Assembly (NCBI GenBank): GCA_036488815.1
Contig: DASXGX010000147.1
Coordinates: 61,480-125,479, forward strand
From: Roseiarcus sp036488815
GTDB lineage: Bacteria; Pseudomonadota; Alphaproteobacteria; Rhizobiales; Beijerinckiaceae
DNA length: 64,000 nt
Direction: 5' to 3'
Under the pieces are notes generated by a model. It had not been told where the DNA came from. It did no database searches and worked only from the letters and a program-made list of their open reading frames with translations. Below, piece by piece: positions 17,901 to 26,190 of this stretch (its first letter is position 1; each line of letters begins with the position of its first letter). Made by a program: the position numbers and the translations under genes.

Positions 17901-18083
17901 TGACATGTCGGACGGCGCCAAGCCCGTATAGGTCCAGATCGCCGCGACGATCGGAATGCTGATCGCGGGGAAGATGTCGGTCGGCGTCTTGAACACCGAG
18001 AATCCGCCGAACAGCAGAATCAGGATGGCCATGACGACGAACGTGTAGGGTCGGCGAAGCGCGATAAGAACGATTGCGTTCAT
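14901..18083 (-). CDS. RND efflux pump permease (first system)
   Basis: A proton-driven RND transporter of about 1060 residues in the inner membrane. Segments seen in order: TM1 (RRPYTFVVMAILILLFGGFS), the porter domain, the TM2-TM6 block with LLFVGSWRSTLIVALSIPLS, and GILVDDATVMIENI, which carries the two proton-relay aspartates of TM4. The second repeat starts FVTLYLAASVASLSLLVFVG and the C-terminal TMs include GTATANTILVVDFARHRLAE. The start is set at ATG 18083, which places TM1 about ten residues in, as in relatives; an in-frame ATG at 18128 is possible and neither has a strong ribosome site. No outer-membrane channel gene is adjacent, so it must borrow one. Confidence 0.94.
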   Translation of the reverse strand: MNAIVLIALRRPYTFVVMAILILLFGGFSVFKTPTDIFPAISIPIVAAIWTYTGLAPSDMSGRVVYYHERTLTSTVSNIQHIESQSYYGSGVVKIYFQPGTNVAAAQAQVTASSQTVLKQLPAGITPPEILEFDASSVPVLNLQIAAENMTPAEVNDLATNVIRPALITVPGVAIPSPYGGIQEYVEVDIDQSKLLAHGLSAEDVGKALASQNIVLPAGDQKIGPIDYTVVTNSTPIAINTFNRLPIKQVGNAVVYLGDVAYVHRSGPPQQNVVLVKGQQAVLLTILKIGGASTLDVVNGVKAKLPALLKTLPKGVTITPLNDASEFVKASIADVVQEMVTAAILAGLAVLLFVGSWRSTLIVALSIPLSILSSIIALSWLGQTINVMTLGGLALAVGILVDDATVMIENINRHLEEPGEDGAPPDLSAAIIAAANQIVVPTFVSTLCICIVWLPLFELGGVAGYLFVPLAESIIFAMIASFILSRTLTPTLANWLLRGQVETQWRPERGDQRQSVLSRFQAGFETKFERFRNRYRDTLGRLANRRNVFVTLYLAASVASLSLLVFVGEDFFPGIKSGTMALHVRFPAGTRIEDSSKSAVLVTQQIRALLPGHVTNTLVNCGLPVSGINQSYSATGTVGTQDCDLTISLDNQASPVASYRQILRTGLAERFPGTEFSFLPGDITAQILNFGLPSPIDVQVSGRDLQSNFKYATKLAANMRKIAGSADVRIQQIMGQPTLLLASKRTFALGTGLTESDIANSVISTLSGSGQTATTYWLDPKSGISYLVNIQLPQDQITSVNDLQLVPVDKGNGNPSNAPIQIVGGLSAISQTGTPGVVSHNDIVPVIDVYANVEGRDLGAVSRQVQAAINDLAPQLPPTAAVTLKGQAVTMSSAYIQLLVGLGVSIALIYLVIVVNFQSWLDPFIVISALPAALAGATWSLFLTGTTLSVPALTGAILCMGTATANTILVVDFARHRLAEHGDAVLAALEAGYGRIRPVVMTALAMVLGFLPMSLSNTQNAPLGRAVIGGLMVATVTTLVFVPCVFAILHRSRPQPETSA

Positions 18084-18589
18084 GTTCAGCCAGATGTCGT
18101 GCGCGGGGTGTGGTCGAGCCAGCGTCATCGGCGCCCGCCGAATGTTGTCGGCGCGGGCACATCTGCGGCGGACTCATACACAAAGGGTTTTGTCGATGTC
18201 GAGGCGCTCAGGGGCGGACGGTTCGAGCCTGGCGCCGGCCGCGTCAACGTGCCTCTATTCGGTCGCCACCTCTACCGCTTCCGAAATCCTGTGATCGTTT
18301 CTTCAATAAGCTGAAACACTTCGGGGCCATTGCGATGGGCGTCGACAAGCTCGCCGCATGCTGCTTCGCCCTCGTCAAACTCGTCGCAGGATGCGAATTA
18401 GGAGTCGGAGACCTAAACCAAAACGTCGCCGCCCCTAAACGAAAGTCCATTGGATAAACGCCAATGCACCGCCACGGATATGCCCTGCCTGTCATGTCCC
18501 TCGAGTGGAACGGACACACAGCGCATGCCGCGGACGCTTCATCCGACTCGACGGCCGCGAGTGACGGCGTGACGCGCCATTCGGCCGGC
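18084..18589. other. 506-bp stretch with no intact gene
   Basis: Region upstream of the RND pump gene and before the alpha/beta-hydrolase remnant. Open frames on both strands have shadow-like composition and no ribosome sites. It should hold the pump promoter on the minus strand, but I see no convincing -35/-10 pair or operator, and no regulator gene is adjacent. Confidence 0.5.
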
Positions 18590-18803
18590 ATGGCGCCCTC
18601 GCAGCCCGTGGCGCCGGCTGCATGGCGCACCAAGCCCAGCTACGCTATCCTGACCACCCAGGATCACGTAATAAGCCCTGAGCTTCAGCGCTGGGTGTAT
18701 GAGCGTTCCGGCGCAAAGGTCACCGAAGTGAGCGCAAGCCACGCTGGTCTTTATCTCCCAGCCGGACGCGGTTGCGGCGAAGGAGGACGATCGACCGGTC
18801 TGA
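18590..18803 (+). pseudogene. Alpha/beta-hydrolase 3'-end remnant, frameshifted
   Basis: The plus-strand frame through 18590-18752 reads PAAWRTKPSYAILTTQDHVI, then SPELQRWVYERSGAKVTEVS, then ASHAG. This matches the C-terminal part of small alpha/beta hydrolases, including the intact gene at 42491-43300 in this window (AAWRSKPSFYAVSTEDRTI, then NPELERFMAKRMGAK). The family then continues SQPDAV, which appears here only in the next frame from about 18753 (ISQPDAVAAKEDDRPV, stop at 18801-18803), so one indel near 18745-18755 breaks the gene. The N-terminal half with the nucleophile elbow is missing. This is a decayed, truncated gene, not a functional CDS. Confidence 0.75.
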
Positions 18804-18900
18804 TCACTCAGTCGTCCCAGAGCGCGCATCCTTTGCCGTCCACCGGCGTGCAAAGTATGTGCCCTTAGGAGTCCGCGCGCACGAACCGCCGGAGCATGAT

Positions 18901-19749
18901 ATGGCCGCCGTCCTCAGCCCCGATCCGTCTTCGGCTAAGCGCTGGCATCGCCGGCATGCCGGGCCGGTGCGCGTCACGCATTGGATCAATGTCCTCTGCT
19001 TCCCGCTCCTCCTGATGAGCGGGCTGCAGATCTTCAACGCCCATCCGGCGCTCTATGTCGGCAATCGCTCCGATTTCGACCATCCAACCCTGGCGATCCT
19101 GGACCGCCAGTCGGAGCGCGGCATCGTCGGAGAAACGGTGATCCTCGGCCATTCCTTCGACACGACAGGCGTGCTCGGCGCCTCCAGCGAGGACGGACAG
19201 ATCTCGCCACGTGCGTTCCCGAGTTGGATCACGATCCCGAGCTACCAGGATCTCGCGACTGGGCGGCGCTGGCATTTCTTCTTCGCCTGGCTATTGGTGC
19301 TGAATGGCCTCGCCTATCTCGGCTGGGGCGTCGCCAGCCGGCATTTCGGCAGGGATCTTGTCCCCAGCCGCATGGCGCTTGGCCATATCGGGAGAGAGGT
19401 GCTCGAACATCTGCGCCTGCGCTTCCCGCGCGGCGAGGCGGCGAAGCGGTACAATGTGCTGCAGCAGCTCGCCTATCTCCTCGTCGTCTTCGTGTTGTTT
19501 CCGCTCATGATCCTCACCGGCCTCACCATGTCGCCCGGCATCGACAGCGCCGCGCCGCAGCTTCTCACGATCTTTGGAGGGCGCCAGACGGCGCGGCTGA
19601 TCCATTTCGTCGCCGCATCGGGCCTTTCGCTCTTCGTCATCGTGCATCTCGCGATGGTGCTGGTCTCGGGCGTCTGGAACAATCTGCGCTCGATGGTCAC
19701 CGGCTGGTACGATCTCGGCAATCCTGGGATGACCGATGATGTCCAGTGA
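18901..19749 (+). CDS. Cytochrome b (b561-type) membrane subunit of a molybdoenzyme
   Basis: A 282-residue integral membrane cytochrome b with four main hydrophobic helices: about residues 25-45 (THWINVLCFPLLLMSGLQIF), 120-145 (HFFFAWLLVLNGLAYLGWGV), 190-215 (LAYLLVVFVLFPLMILTGLT) and 240-265 (FVAASGLSLFVIVHLAMVLV). His in VTHWIN, RRWHFFFAW, LIHFV and VIVHLAM are likely haem b ligands. Start ATG 18901 has GGAG at 18891-18894. The 3' end overlaps the molybdopterin protein gene by 14 bases, so it should take electrons from that periplasmic enzyme to quinone, or the reverse. Confidence 0.87.
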   Translation: MAAVLSPDPSSAKRWHRRHAGPVRVTHWINVLCFPLLLMSGLQIFNAHPALYVGNRSDFDHPTLAILDRQSERGIVGETVILGHSFDTTGVLGASSEDGQISPRAFPSWITIPSYQDLATGRRWHFFFAWLLVLNGLAYLGWGVASRHFGRDLVPSRMALGHIGREVLEHLRLRFPRGEAAKRYNVLQQLAYLLVVFVLFPLMILTGLTMSPGIDSAAPQLLTIFGGRQTARLIHFVAASGLSLFVIVHLAMVLVSGVWNNLRSMVTGWYDLGNPGMTDDVQ

Positions 19750-20530
19750 TCGTTTGCATCGTCGAGACCTGCTGAAGGCGCTTGCCGCGATCGGCGGTCT
19801 CGCGGTGTCGGGCTGCGACCGCCTCGCGAGCCAGCCGCGTTTCCGTTCGGTCCTCGATTCCGCAAACATCCTCACCTACAAGGTGCAGCGCCTCCTCATC
19901 GGGGCGGATCGCCTCGCGCCGGAATACAGCGAAGCCGACATCTCGCCGGCGTTTCGCGCCAATGGCTCGACCGACCCGCAGGACGAGGAATACCTCAATC
20001 TCGTCGGCGATCATTTCGCCAATTGGCGCCTTAGGGTTCACGGCCTCGTCGAGCACGAATTGTCGCTCTCGCTCGAGGAGCTGCGCGCCTTGCCCGCGCG
20101 CACCCAGATCACCCGGCATGATTGCGTCGAGGGGTGGAGCTGCATCGGCAAATGGACTGGCGTGCCGCTCGCGGAAATCCTATCGCGCGCAGGCGTAAGG
20201 CCAGAGGCCCGCTTTGTCGTGTTCCACTGCGCCGACACCTTGGACGATGGCGACGATATCGGCGTCGATCCCGAGAGCATCCGCTACTATGAGAGCATAG
20301 ACATGATCGACGCTGCGCATCCGCAGACGATCCTCGCCTATGACATGAATGGCGAACCGTTGACCGTTCCCTACGGCGCGCCGCTGCGGCTGCGCCTCGA
20401 GCGGCAGCTCGGCTACAAGATGGCGAAATACATCATGCGCATCGAGTTGGCGCCGAGCCTCGCCGATCTGCACGGCGGCCGCGGCGGCTATTGGGAAGAT
20501 CGCGGTTATGAATGGTACGCAGGGATCTGA
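19736..20530 (+). CDS. Exported molybdopterin-dependent oxidoreductase (sulfite oxidase fold)
   Basis: A 264-residue protein with the oxidoreductase molybdopterin-binding domain. Residues 9-10 are a twin arginine in HRRDLLKALAAIGGLAVSGC, and Cys27 sits in a lipobox-like VSGC, so it may be a Tat-exported lipoprotein. The Mo-coordinating Cys is Cys130 in TRHDCVEGWSCIGKWTGVPL, the motif of YedY/sulfite-oxidase relatives, followed by VVFHCADT and YGAPLRLRLERQLGYKMAKY. Unlike sulfite oxidase it has no dimerisation domain. It forms a two-gene unit with the cytochrome b before it. The physiological substrate is unknown; peptide methionine sulfoxide (MsrP-like) or another S- or N-oxide are options. 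Confidence 0.88.
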   Translation: MMSSDRLHRRDLLKALAAIGGLAVSGCDRLASQPRFRSVLDSANILTYKVQRLLIGADRLAPEYSEADISPAFRANGSTDPQDEEYLNLVGDHFANWRLRVHGLVEHELSLSLEELRALPARTQITRHDCVEGWSCIGKWTGVPLAEILSRAGVRPEARFVVFHCADTLDDGDDIGVDPESIRYYESIDMIDAAHPQTILAYDMNGEPLTVPYGAPLRLRLERQLGYKMAKYIMRIELAPSLADLHGGRGGYWEDRGYEWYAGI

Positions 20531-20871
20531 GTGGTTCCCCTGGTCGCACGTGAGGCGCCTTCAATGGCTCCGCCACAGCCAATCCGTTATCGAGGAGCGG
20601 CATGTCTTGACGCAAGAATAATGGGTATGCTTTTCTACTACGAGCTTAGGTGAATCCGGGATCGGAGGGCACGCCTCGTTCATGCGTTCGCGAGCGTCGA
20701 CGCGTTGCCGCTACCGCCTCGCCGCCGCCCCCATTTCGGGGGGTGTTTCCATGACGCTGAGGAAACTATCCGTTTCTTAAGGGTGCCGCTCGAGGCGACT
20801 TTCGGGAGCGCTGTTCCCGGTAACCCCTCGTCGGAGAATTGCGCCTTCGGCGCCAAAAGGGGGGTGTACGC
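20531..20871. other. 341-bp stretch without a gene
   Basis: Between the molybdoenzyme gene and a small unknown gene on the same strand. A CCCCC-ATTTC-GGGGG hairpin at 20728-20742, followed by TGTTT, is the only structured element I see. A TTGACG at 20607 lacks a well-spaced -10. No supported reading frame. Confidence 0.45.
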
Positions 20872-21282
20872 GTGCCCAACGGGAGAGCGATACCGGAGGA
20901 ATGGATCAACGTGCACGTGCCGGACGTCATGGCCTGGCATGTCAAGCGTCTGGACGCCGCCGGCGTCGAGTTTCCCGATCGCGTGACGTCGCAGGATGAT
21001 AAAGAAACGGCGTTGTACCGGCTGCTGATGGACCAGTATGGCACTTGCGCCTGCGGCGACGTCGGCCCGGACCTGTCCCTCATAACGGTGGCGTTCGACC
21101 CCGACACGAAGACGATCCTCGCGTGGGCCTGCTGTGACTGCTTCAGCCAGCTCGACAAGCTCCGCAGATACGCCGCCGCCCTGCGATCGCGCCAAAATTC
21201 AGATTGGCCGGATGTGCGAAAGGGGTTCGCAGCGCAGGACTGCGGAATCGTGAGCATAAGAGCTGAACCGCAGTCCGGCTGA
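20872..21282 (+). CDS. Unknown protein with paired cysteines
   Basis: A 136-residue soluble protein that I do not recognise. It has CAC near residue 60 (YGTCACGDVG) and CCDC near residue 90 (LAWACCDCFSQLDKL), which could form a metal or disulfide site, and a third Cys near the C-terminus (AAQDCGIVS). The start is taken as GTG 20872, with the purine run AAGGGGGG at 20857-20864 as ribosome site; a TTG at 20839 is also in frame. Codon usage looks like that of the neighbours. It is monocistronic by layout, with its 3' end 17 bases from the end of the convergent ATPase gene. Confidence 0.6.
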   Translation: MPNGRAIPEEWINVHVPDVMAWHVKRLDAAGVEFPDRVTSQDDKETALYRLLMDQYGTCACGDVGPDLSLITVAFDPDTKTILAWACCDCFSQLDKLRRYAAALRSRQNSDWPDVRKGFAAQDCGIVSIRAEPQSG

Positions 21283-21299
21283 TCGTTGGGATTCGAAAC

Positions 21300-24200
21300 C
21301 TACGCCGAAGCGCCTGATAGATCGTGGATGCGAGCTGAGGGACAGACTTCGCGCGCGATTCCGCAGAGGTGGCGGTGGTGGGTGAGGTAGATGACCTGGC
21401 CCGATCGAGCCATGTCGCTGAAGAGGCGGAACGTTTCCTCGGCGCGAAAATCGTCGAAGGTCTCCATGATGTCGTCGGCGATGAACGGGATCGGCGTCCT
21501 GTTCCTGGCGAATTCGAAATAGCCGGCGGCGCGCAGAGCGAGGTAGAGCTGAAACCGCGTCCCCTTGGACATCTCGGCGACGTTCTTCGAGCGTCCGTCC
21601 GCGCCAGTGGCGATGAGAACCTCGCCGTCCTTGCCGGGTTGGCTAGTGAGGTTCGCGTAGGCGCCGCGGCTGATGAGGCGCAGCGCTTCCGACGCGCGCG
21701 CCATCATCGAGCTGCGATGCTGCTCGCGATAGAGACGCAGCGCTTGCTCCGTGGCGAGAATGCCGGCGCGCAGTTTGAGACAGCGGCGGGCGCCGTCTTC
21801 GATGGCGAGCAGTGCGGTGCGGCGCCGTTCTTCGATCGCGGCGGCCTGACCGTCGCCGCCGATCGCGTCGATCTGGCGCTGCGCGTCGTTGTGGGCGGCG
21901 TAGGCGTCGCGCCACTCGTTCTCCAAATGCTCGGCCTGCGCGCTGAGCTCTGCGAGTTCGCCGCCGAGCGCAACCGGATCGACGTCGCCTAGCGCGGTCT
22001 CGGCCTCATCGAGGGTCGGCAGCGCCATCGTCTCGACGATCTCGCCGGCGATCTCGGCGATCTCATTGCGGAGCAGGTCGCGCCTTGCGAGTTGATCCAG
22101 CGTCTCGGCGACGGCGACCAGCGTCGAGACGCCGAAGTGCGACGTCATGTCCTGCTTGCGCAGCGTGAGGCTCTGCGCGTGCGCGTCGAGTTCGCGCGCC
22201 GCGGCGTCCAGCTTTTCCAAGTCGCTTGCACGCTCGGCCTTCCTGTCGCGTTGCACGCGCGCGTCGCGGACGCGATCGGCGATCTGACGGTGGAGGCCGA
22301 GCGGCTCGCTCTCGTCCGGCAAGTCTAAGTCCCTTGCGAGGCTGGCTACGGCGCTTGCGAAGGCCTTGCGATCGGTTTCCATCTTGCTGATGCGCTCGTC
22401 GAGCGAGGCTCTCTGTTTCACCGTCGTCGCAAGATCGGCGGCGACGTTGAGCGCGCCTCGCACGTTGTCGACGGTCGGCGTCGAGCCGCCTTCGCCGAGC
22501 CACGTCGAGCGGACGGCCTCGTCCCAATTGGCGGCCCATTGCGCGCGCTTGCGCTCGGCGGCCTCCGACGCCTCTTTGCGGGCCTCGAGGTCGCGGCGCC
22601 GGTCGTCCAGGGTTTCGCGACGTTGGCGTCGTTTGGCCTCGCCGTCGAGCGCGAGTTGCGCAGCGGCGAGAAGAGCGGCGTCGTCGACTGGATCGGGGCA
22701 GGGAAGTTGGAGCGCCGCCAACGCAGCCGCGAGGCGCGCGCGGAGCCGGTCAGCGTCCTTCTCGGCCGCTGCGAGATCGGCCTCGCAACGCCGCAACTCG
22801 CGGCCGACGCCGAGCGCCTTCTCCCGGCGGCCGAGCCACGCTTCGAGCGAGGCGGGCGGCCAATTCTCCGGCAGCAGCGGCGAAACCGCCGCGATGGCGT
22901 CGCGCATGGAGTTCGCAAGCGCGTCCGCGTCCGCGGCGGCTCCGGCGCGTTGGCCTTGCGCTCGCGCGCATTCGACCTCGGCGACCGCGAGCGCTCGCGC
23001 GTTCTCCTGCAGTTTGGTGAGATTGGCGAGGTGCGCGAACCGCCCGGCGGCGGCGGCGTCGTCGCGCCGCAACAGCGCTTCGAACTGATCGGCCGACGCG
23101 CCGTCGAGCCGCTTGCGGTGTTCGGTCCAGGCGCGCTCCCGTTCGCCCCGGATGGCGTTTGCGTCCTCGTCCGTCACCAAACCGGCGATCGCCGCCAACG
23201 CGCTTCGCTCCGCCGTCAGGCGCGCGATTTCGCCCTCCAGACGGTCGATTTCGCTCGCGCGCTTGGCGATGCGATCTTGCGCCGCGTCCGCTTGCGCTCG
23301 CCAGGATTGGAGCTGATGCGCCTCGGGGACCGTGAGGCCGACAAGGGCCTCCGGCTCGCCGCGCCACGGCGCTAAGGCGGCCAGGGCGTCCGCGAGCGCC
23401 GCGCGGCCGTCTTCGACCTGGCGCAAAGCCAAACGTTGACGGGCGGCGTGATCGCCGTTGCGCAGCGCATCGGCGGCCTCCTTGAGCCGAATGAGCAGCG
23501 CTTCGTCGGCGCCGCTCGCAGAGGCGTCAGCTGCGCCGAGCGCGTCCGCCGCCGCCGCGAGGCGCCGACGAGCGGCGTCGAGCTCGCCGTCGGCTTGCGC
23601 CTTGGCGGCGTCGAGGCCGGACACCGTTTCGATCAGGCCGCGCAGGCGCTCGACCGCGGACGGCGGCAGCACGAAGCGCTGCGGCTCCGGGTCGTCGTCA
23701 TGTCCGATCTGCCGAAGAAGGCGCCCGATCGTGAGATCGAGTTCGCGGCGCTCGTCGTGGCGCGACGGCAGGTCTTTGTCGGCGGTGAGGGCGCGCGCCT
23801 GGGCGGCAGCGAGCGCCTCGAACCTTCCCGCCACGCCGAGCGCGGCGGCGTCGACGACAATGGCGTCATGTTCCACCAGGATCTGCGCGCGTTGATCGCG
23901 GTTCGCTTGCGCCTGCGTCTGGGTCTTGATCTCGTCGTCGCGCAAGCGTGCGACCTCTTCGCGCCAGGCGGCTGGCGCCGTGGGAAGCGCCTCCAGCGGG
24001 GCGCATTGGGCGTGCAATCCGTTCAGCTTGTTCAAGCGTGGACGCGCCGCCAGGAGGCGCTGAATCTGCTCCTTCCGAGCGAGCAGGTCGCGGCGCTTGG
24101 CTCCCGCCTCGTCGTAGCGGGATTTGGCGTGCTTGGCGGCAGCAGCGAGTTCGGCGTGTTTGGCCGCCTGCGTGTCGATCTGCTCGCGCTCTCGCTTGAG

Positions 24201-24779
24201 CTCGCCGAGCTGTTTCTGGAGTTCGTGGAGTTCGCCGCTGCGCGCATTCGGACGGTAGAAGCCATCGGCAAGTTGGCGCGCTTCGTCGAGGCTGCGCGAA
24301 AGGTCGGCGAGCCCGGAGCTGCCGGAAAACAGCAATTGTCCGAGGTCGCCCTGCGCCTTGAGAATGGCCTCGCCGCCCTTTTCCAGCGTCTCGTCGTCGA
24401 GCGAGAACATCGTCCGGTAGGCGTCTCGGTCGATGCCGCCGAGTTCTGCGAGGATCGCATTGTCGGCGAGGGACTGTCCGTGGAGGTCGAGAAGGCTGTT
24501 CTGCGGACGTTTGATGCGCACAAACTCGCGCGGCCCGTCACGCAACGCGATCGCCGCGCCGATGCGCATCGTCGGGTAGGGGTGCAGAAATCCGTAGGGC
24601 GACTGGAGCGGAATTGCGTAGAGCAGATCGAGCCACGCCGCGAACAGGGTCGACTTGCCGGCCTCGTTGGGGCCGTAGACGACATGGAGATCCGGCGCTC
24701 CGGCTTCGGCGTCGCCGAAATCGACGACACGGTCGGTGAACTTGCCGTATCGAGTGAGATCGAGCCGCTTGAGGCGCAT
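21300..24779 (-). CDS. Large AAA ATPase, YhaN/SbcC-like
   Basis: A 1159-residue SMC/Rad50-like ATPase. Walker A GPNEAGKST is at residues 36-44, followed by FAAWLDLLYAIPLQSPYGF, a fold element of the YhaN group. The middle, about residues 180-1000, is alanine/glutamate/arginine-rich heptad sequence, a long coiled coil. The C-terminal ATPase half has AEMSKGTRFQLYLALRAAG (signature) and PIPFIADDIMETFDDFRAEE (Walker B and D-loop). It starts at ATG 24779, overlapping the stop of the nuclease gene by one base (TGATG). Together they resemble the YhaO-YhaN pair, a likely SbcDC/Mre11-Rad50-type complex acting on DNA ends. Confidence 0.9.
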   Translation of the reverse strand: MRLKRLDLTRYGKFTDRVVDFGDAEAGAPDLHVVYGPNEAGKSTLFAAWLDLLYAIPLQSPYGFLHPYPTMRIGAAIALRDGPREFVRIKRPQNSLLDLHGQSLADNAILAELGGIDRDAYRTMFSLDDETLEKGGEAILKAQGDLGQLLFSGSSGLADLSRSLDEARQLADGFYRPNARSGELHELQKQLGELKREREQIDTQAAKHAELAAAAKHAKSRYDEAGAKRRDLLARKEQIQRLLAARPRLNKLNGLHAQCAPLEALPTAPAAWREEVARLRDDEIKTQTQAQANRDQRAQILVEHDAIVVDAAALGVAGRFEALAAAQARALTADKDLPSRHDERRELDLTIGRLLRQIGHDDDPEPQRFVLPPSAVERLRGLIETVSGLDAAKAQADGELDAARRRLAAAADALGAADASASGADEALLIRLKEAADALRNGDHAARQRLALRQVEDGRAALADALAALAPWRGEPEALVGLTVPEAHQLQSWRAQADAAQDRIAKRASEIDRLEGEIARLTAERSALAAIAGLVTDEDANAIRGERERAWTEHRKRLDGASADQFEALLRRDDAAAAGRFAHLANLTKLQENARALAVAEVECARAQGQRAGAAADADALANSMRDAIAAVSPLLPENWPPASLEAWLGRREKALGVGRELRRCEADLAAAEKDADRLRARLAAALAALQLPCPDPVDDAALLAAAQLALDGEAKRRQRRETLDDRRRDLEARKEASEAAERKRAQWAANWDEAVRSTWLGEGGSTPTVDNVRGALNVAADLATTVKQRASLDERISKMETDRKAFASAVASLARDLDLPDESEPLGLHRQIADRVRDARVQRDRKAERASDLEKLDAAARELDAHAQSLTLRKQDMTSHFGVSTLVAVAETLDQLARRDLLRNEIAEIAGEIVETMALPTLDEAETALGDVDPVALGGELAELSAQAEHLENEWRDAYAAHNDAQRQIDAIGGDGQAAAIEERRRTALLAIEDGARRCLKLRAGILATEQALRLYREQHRSSMMARASEALRLISRGAYANLTSQPGKDGEVLIATGADGRSKNVAEMSKGTRFQLYLALRAAGYFEFARNRTPIPFIADDIMETFDDFRAEETFRLFSDMARSGQVIYLTHHRHLCGIAREVCPSARIHDLSGASA

Positions 24780-26140
24780 CAGGCGGCCGTGCCGTTTTCG
24801 CGCGCTTGCAGGCGCGCCAGCATGTCCTCGACGCCTTCGGTGGCGAGGCGGGCCAGCGTGTCGGTGAATGCGGCCGCGTCGGACCCGAACGCCTCGCGGC
24901 ACTCGGGCGGCAGCTTCTTGCTGAGTTCCTCGGCGAGGTCGACGAGGTCGGCGCGGAAAGCGTCGCTCTTGAGCACGTTGTCTTCCATCAGCCGTCCGAG
25001 CTCGCCGACGGGCCCGATGCCGTCGCTTGCGTTCGCGCTTGGGGGCCGGCAGGCGACGTCGAGCTGTTCGACCCAGCAATCGCCGGTCCGAGCGGCGCGC
25101 TGCTGAGCCTCAGTCGTGAGAAGATCGGCGTCGCGGCGGATGCGCCACGCCAGCGGGGTCGCTCCGGTCAGGCGAAGGCGCGTCACCAGATGCGCCGAGC
25201 GGGCCCTTTCGCGGGCCGCTTCGAGCGCGCGAGAGATGGCGCCGGCGAGATCGCGCCATTCGCTGACGCCGTCGACGTCGACCTCGACGCGCTCGAACTC
25301 GGCCTGGCTCGTCAGCCGCTCTTCGAGACGCACGCTCCGGTCGTCGCCTATGGTGACGAGCGTCGCCGTCTTCGCGCCCGCTTCATTGACGTCACGGCCT
25401 TGCGGCGCGCCCGGCATGACGACGGTCGCGGCGCCGCGATAGACGGCTCGCTTGTGAATATGGCCGAGCGCCCAATAGGCGAACCCGGTCGCGTTGAGAT
25501 CCTCGACGCTGCAAGGGCCGTAGACGTCGTGTCCCGGCGACCCGCCGAGGCTGGTGTGCATCAGCCCGATATTGACGGCGCCGGCGACGGGGGCCTTGTA
25601 TTTGGCGACAAGGCTTTCGGGGGCTTGGGCGTGCGTGTAGCTCAACCCATGGATCACGACCGGAAATTCGCTCGCCGCGCGCTCGACGGACGCCACGTCC
25701 GCTCTGCCGCCGAAGACCTTGACCCGCTCCGGCAGCACCAGTTCGCGCGTGATTTTCGAGAGCGCGTCGTGATTGCCACGAATGACGAAGGTCGGGATGT
25801 TCGCCTCCGCGAGCCGACCGAGCTGATCGGCGAGGAAGCGCGCGGTTTTCATCGAGGTTTGGTCGCCGTCGTAGAGATCGCCGGCGAGCAGCAAAGCGTC
25901 GACCCGCTCTTCGAGGCAGAGGTCGACGATGCGCATCAACGCCGTCCGCGTCGCGTTTCCGATCAGGGAGGCAAGCTCCGGGTCGCGCAGCGAGAGCGAA
26001 CGCAGCGGCGAGTCGAGATGGACGTCCGCGACATGGAGGAAACGAAATGCGGCGATCGGCGCCTCCGTTCGTAAGGGTCTGGTCCGGCGACGCCAGCGGG
26101 CAGGGCCCCCGAATCGGTCCGAATCGAATCGCCGCAACAT
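24779..26140 (-). CDS. DNA repair exonuclease, YhaO/SbcD-like
   Basis: A calcineurin-like phosphoesterase, the Mre11/SbcD-type partner of the ATPase downstream. Metal-binding motifs are HVADVHLDSP, LLLAGDLYDGD, VIRGNHDALS, and GLMHTSLGGSPGH with ALGHIHKR. It has a C-terminal capping region of about 170 residues. The 453-residue length uses the only upstream canonical start (ATG 26140), but the first 27 residues are Arg-rich and do not look like the family. The conserved part begins at about 26047. A good GGAGG lies just before an in-frame ATC at 26056, so the true start may be non-canonical. Confidence 0.88.
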   Translation of the reverse strand: MLRRFDSDRFGGPARWRRRTRPLRTEAPIAAFRFLHVADVHLDSPLRSLSLRDPELASLIGNATRTALMRIVDLCLEERVDALLLAGDLYDGDQTSMKTARFLADQLGRLAEANIPTFVIRGNHDALSKITRELVLPERVKVFGGRADVASVERAASEFPVVIHGLSYTHAQAPESLVAKYKAPVAGAVNIGLMHTSLGGSPGHDVYGPCSVEDLNATGFAYWALGHIHKRAVYRGAATVVMPGAPQGRDVNEAGAKTATLVTIGDDRSVRLEERLTSQAEFERVEVDVDGVSEWRDLAGAISRALEAARERARSAHLVTRLRLTGATPLAWRIRRDADLLTTEAQQRAARTGDCWVEQLDVACRPPSANASDGIGPVGELGRLMEDNVLKSDAFRADLVDLAEELSKKLPPECREAFGSDAAAFTDTLARLATEGVEDMLARLQARENGTAA

Positions 26141-26190
26141 ACCACGGGGAATGGCGAAGCTCCGGCCGCGGGATGTCTGCCCACCGCCTT

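Noticed and set aside
18464..18868. 134-codon plus-strand frame as an intact gene
   Set aside because: Only the middle matches alpha/beta hydrolases; the family continues in the next frame and the N-terminal catalytic part is missing, so it is annotated as a pseudogene.
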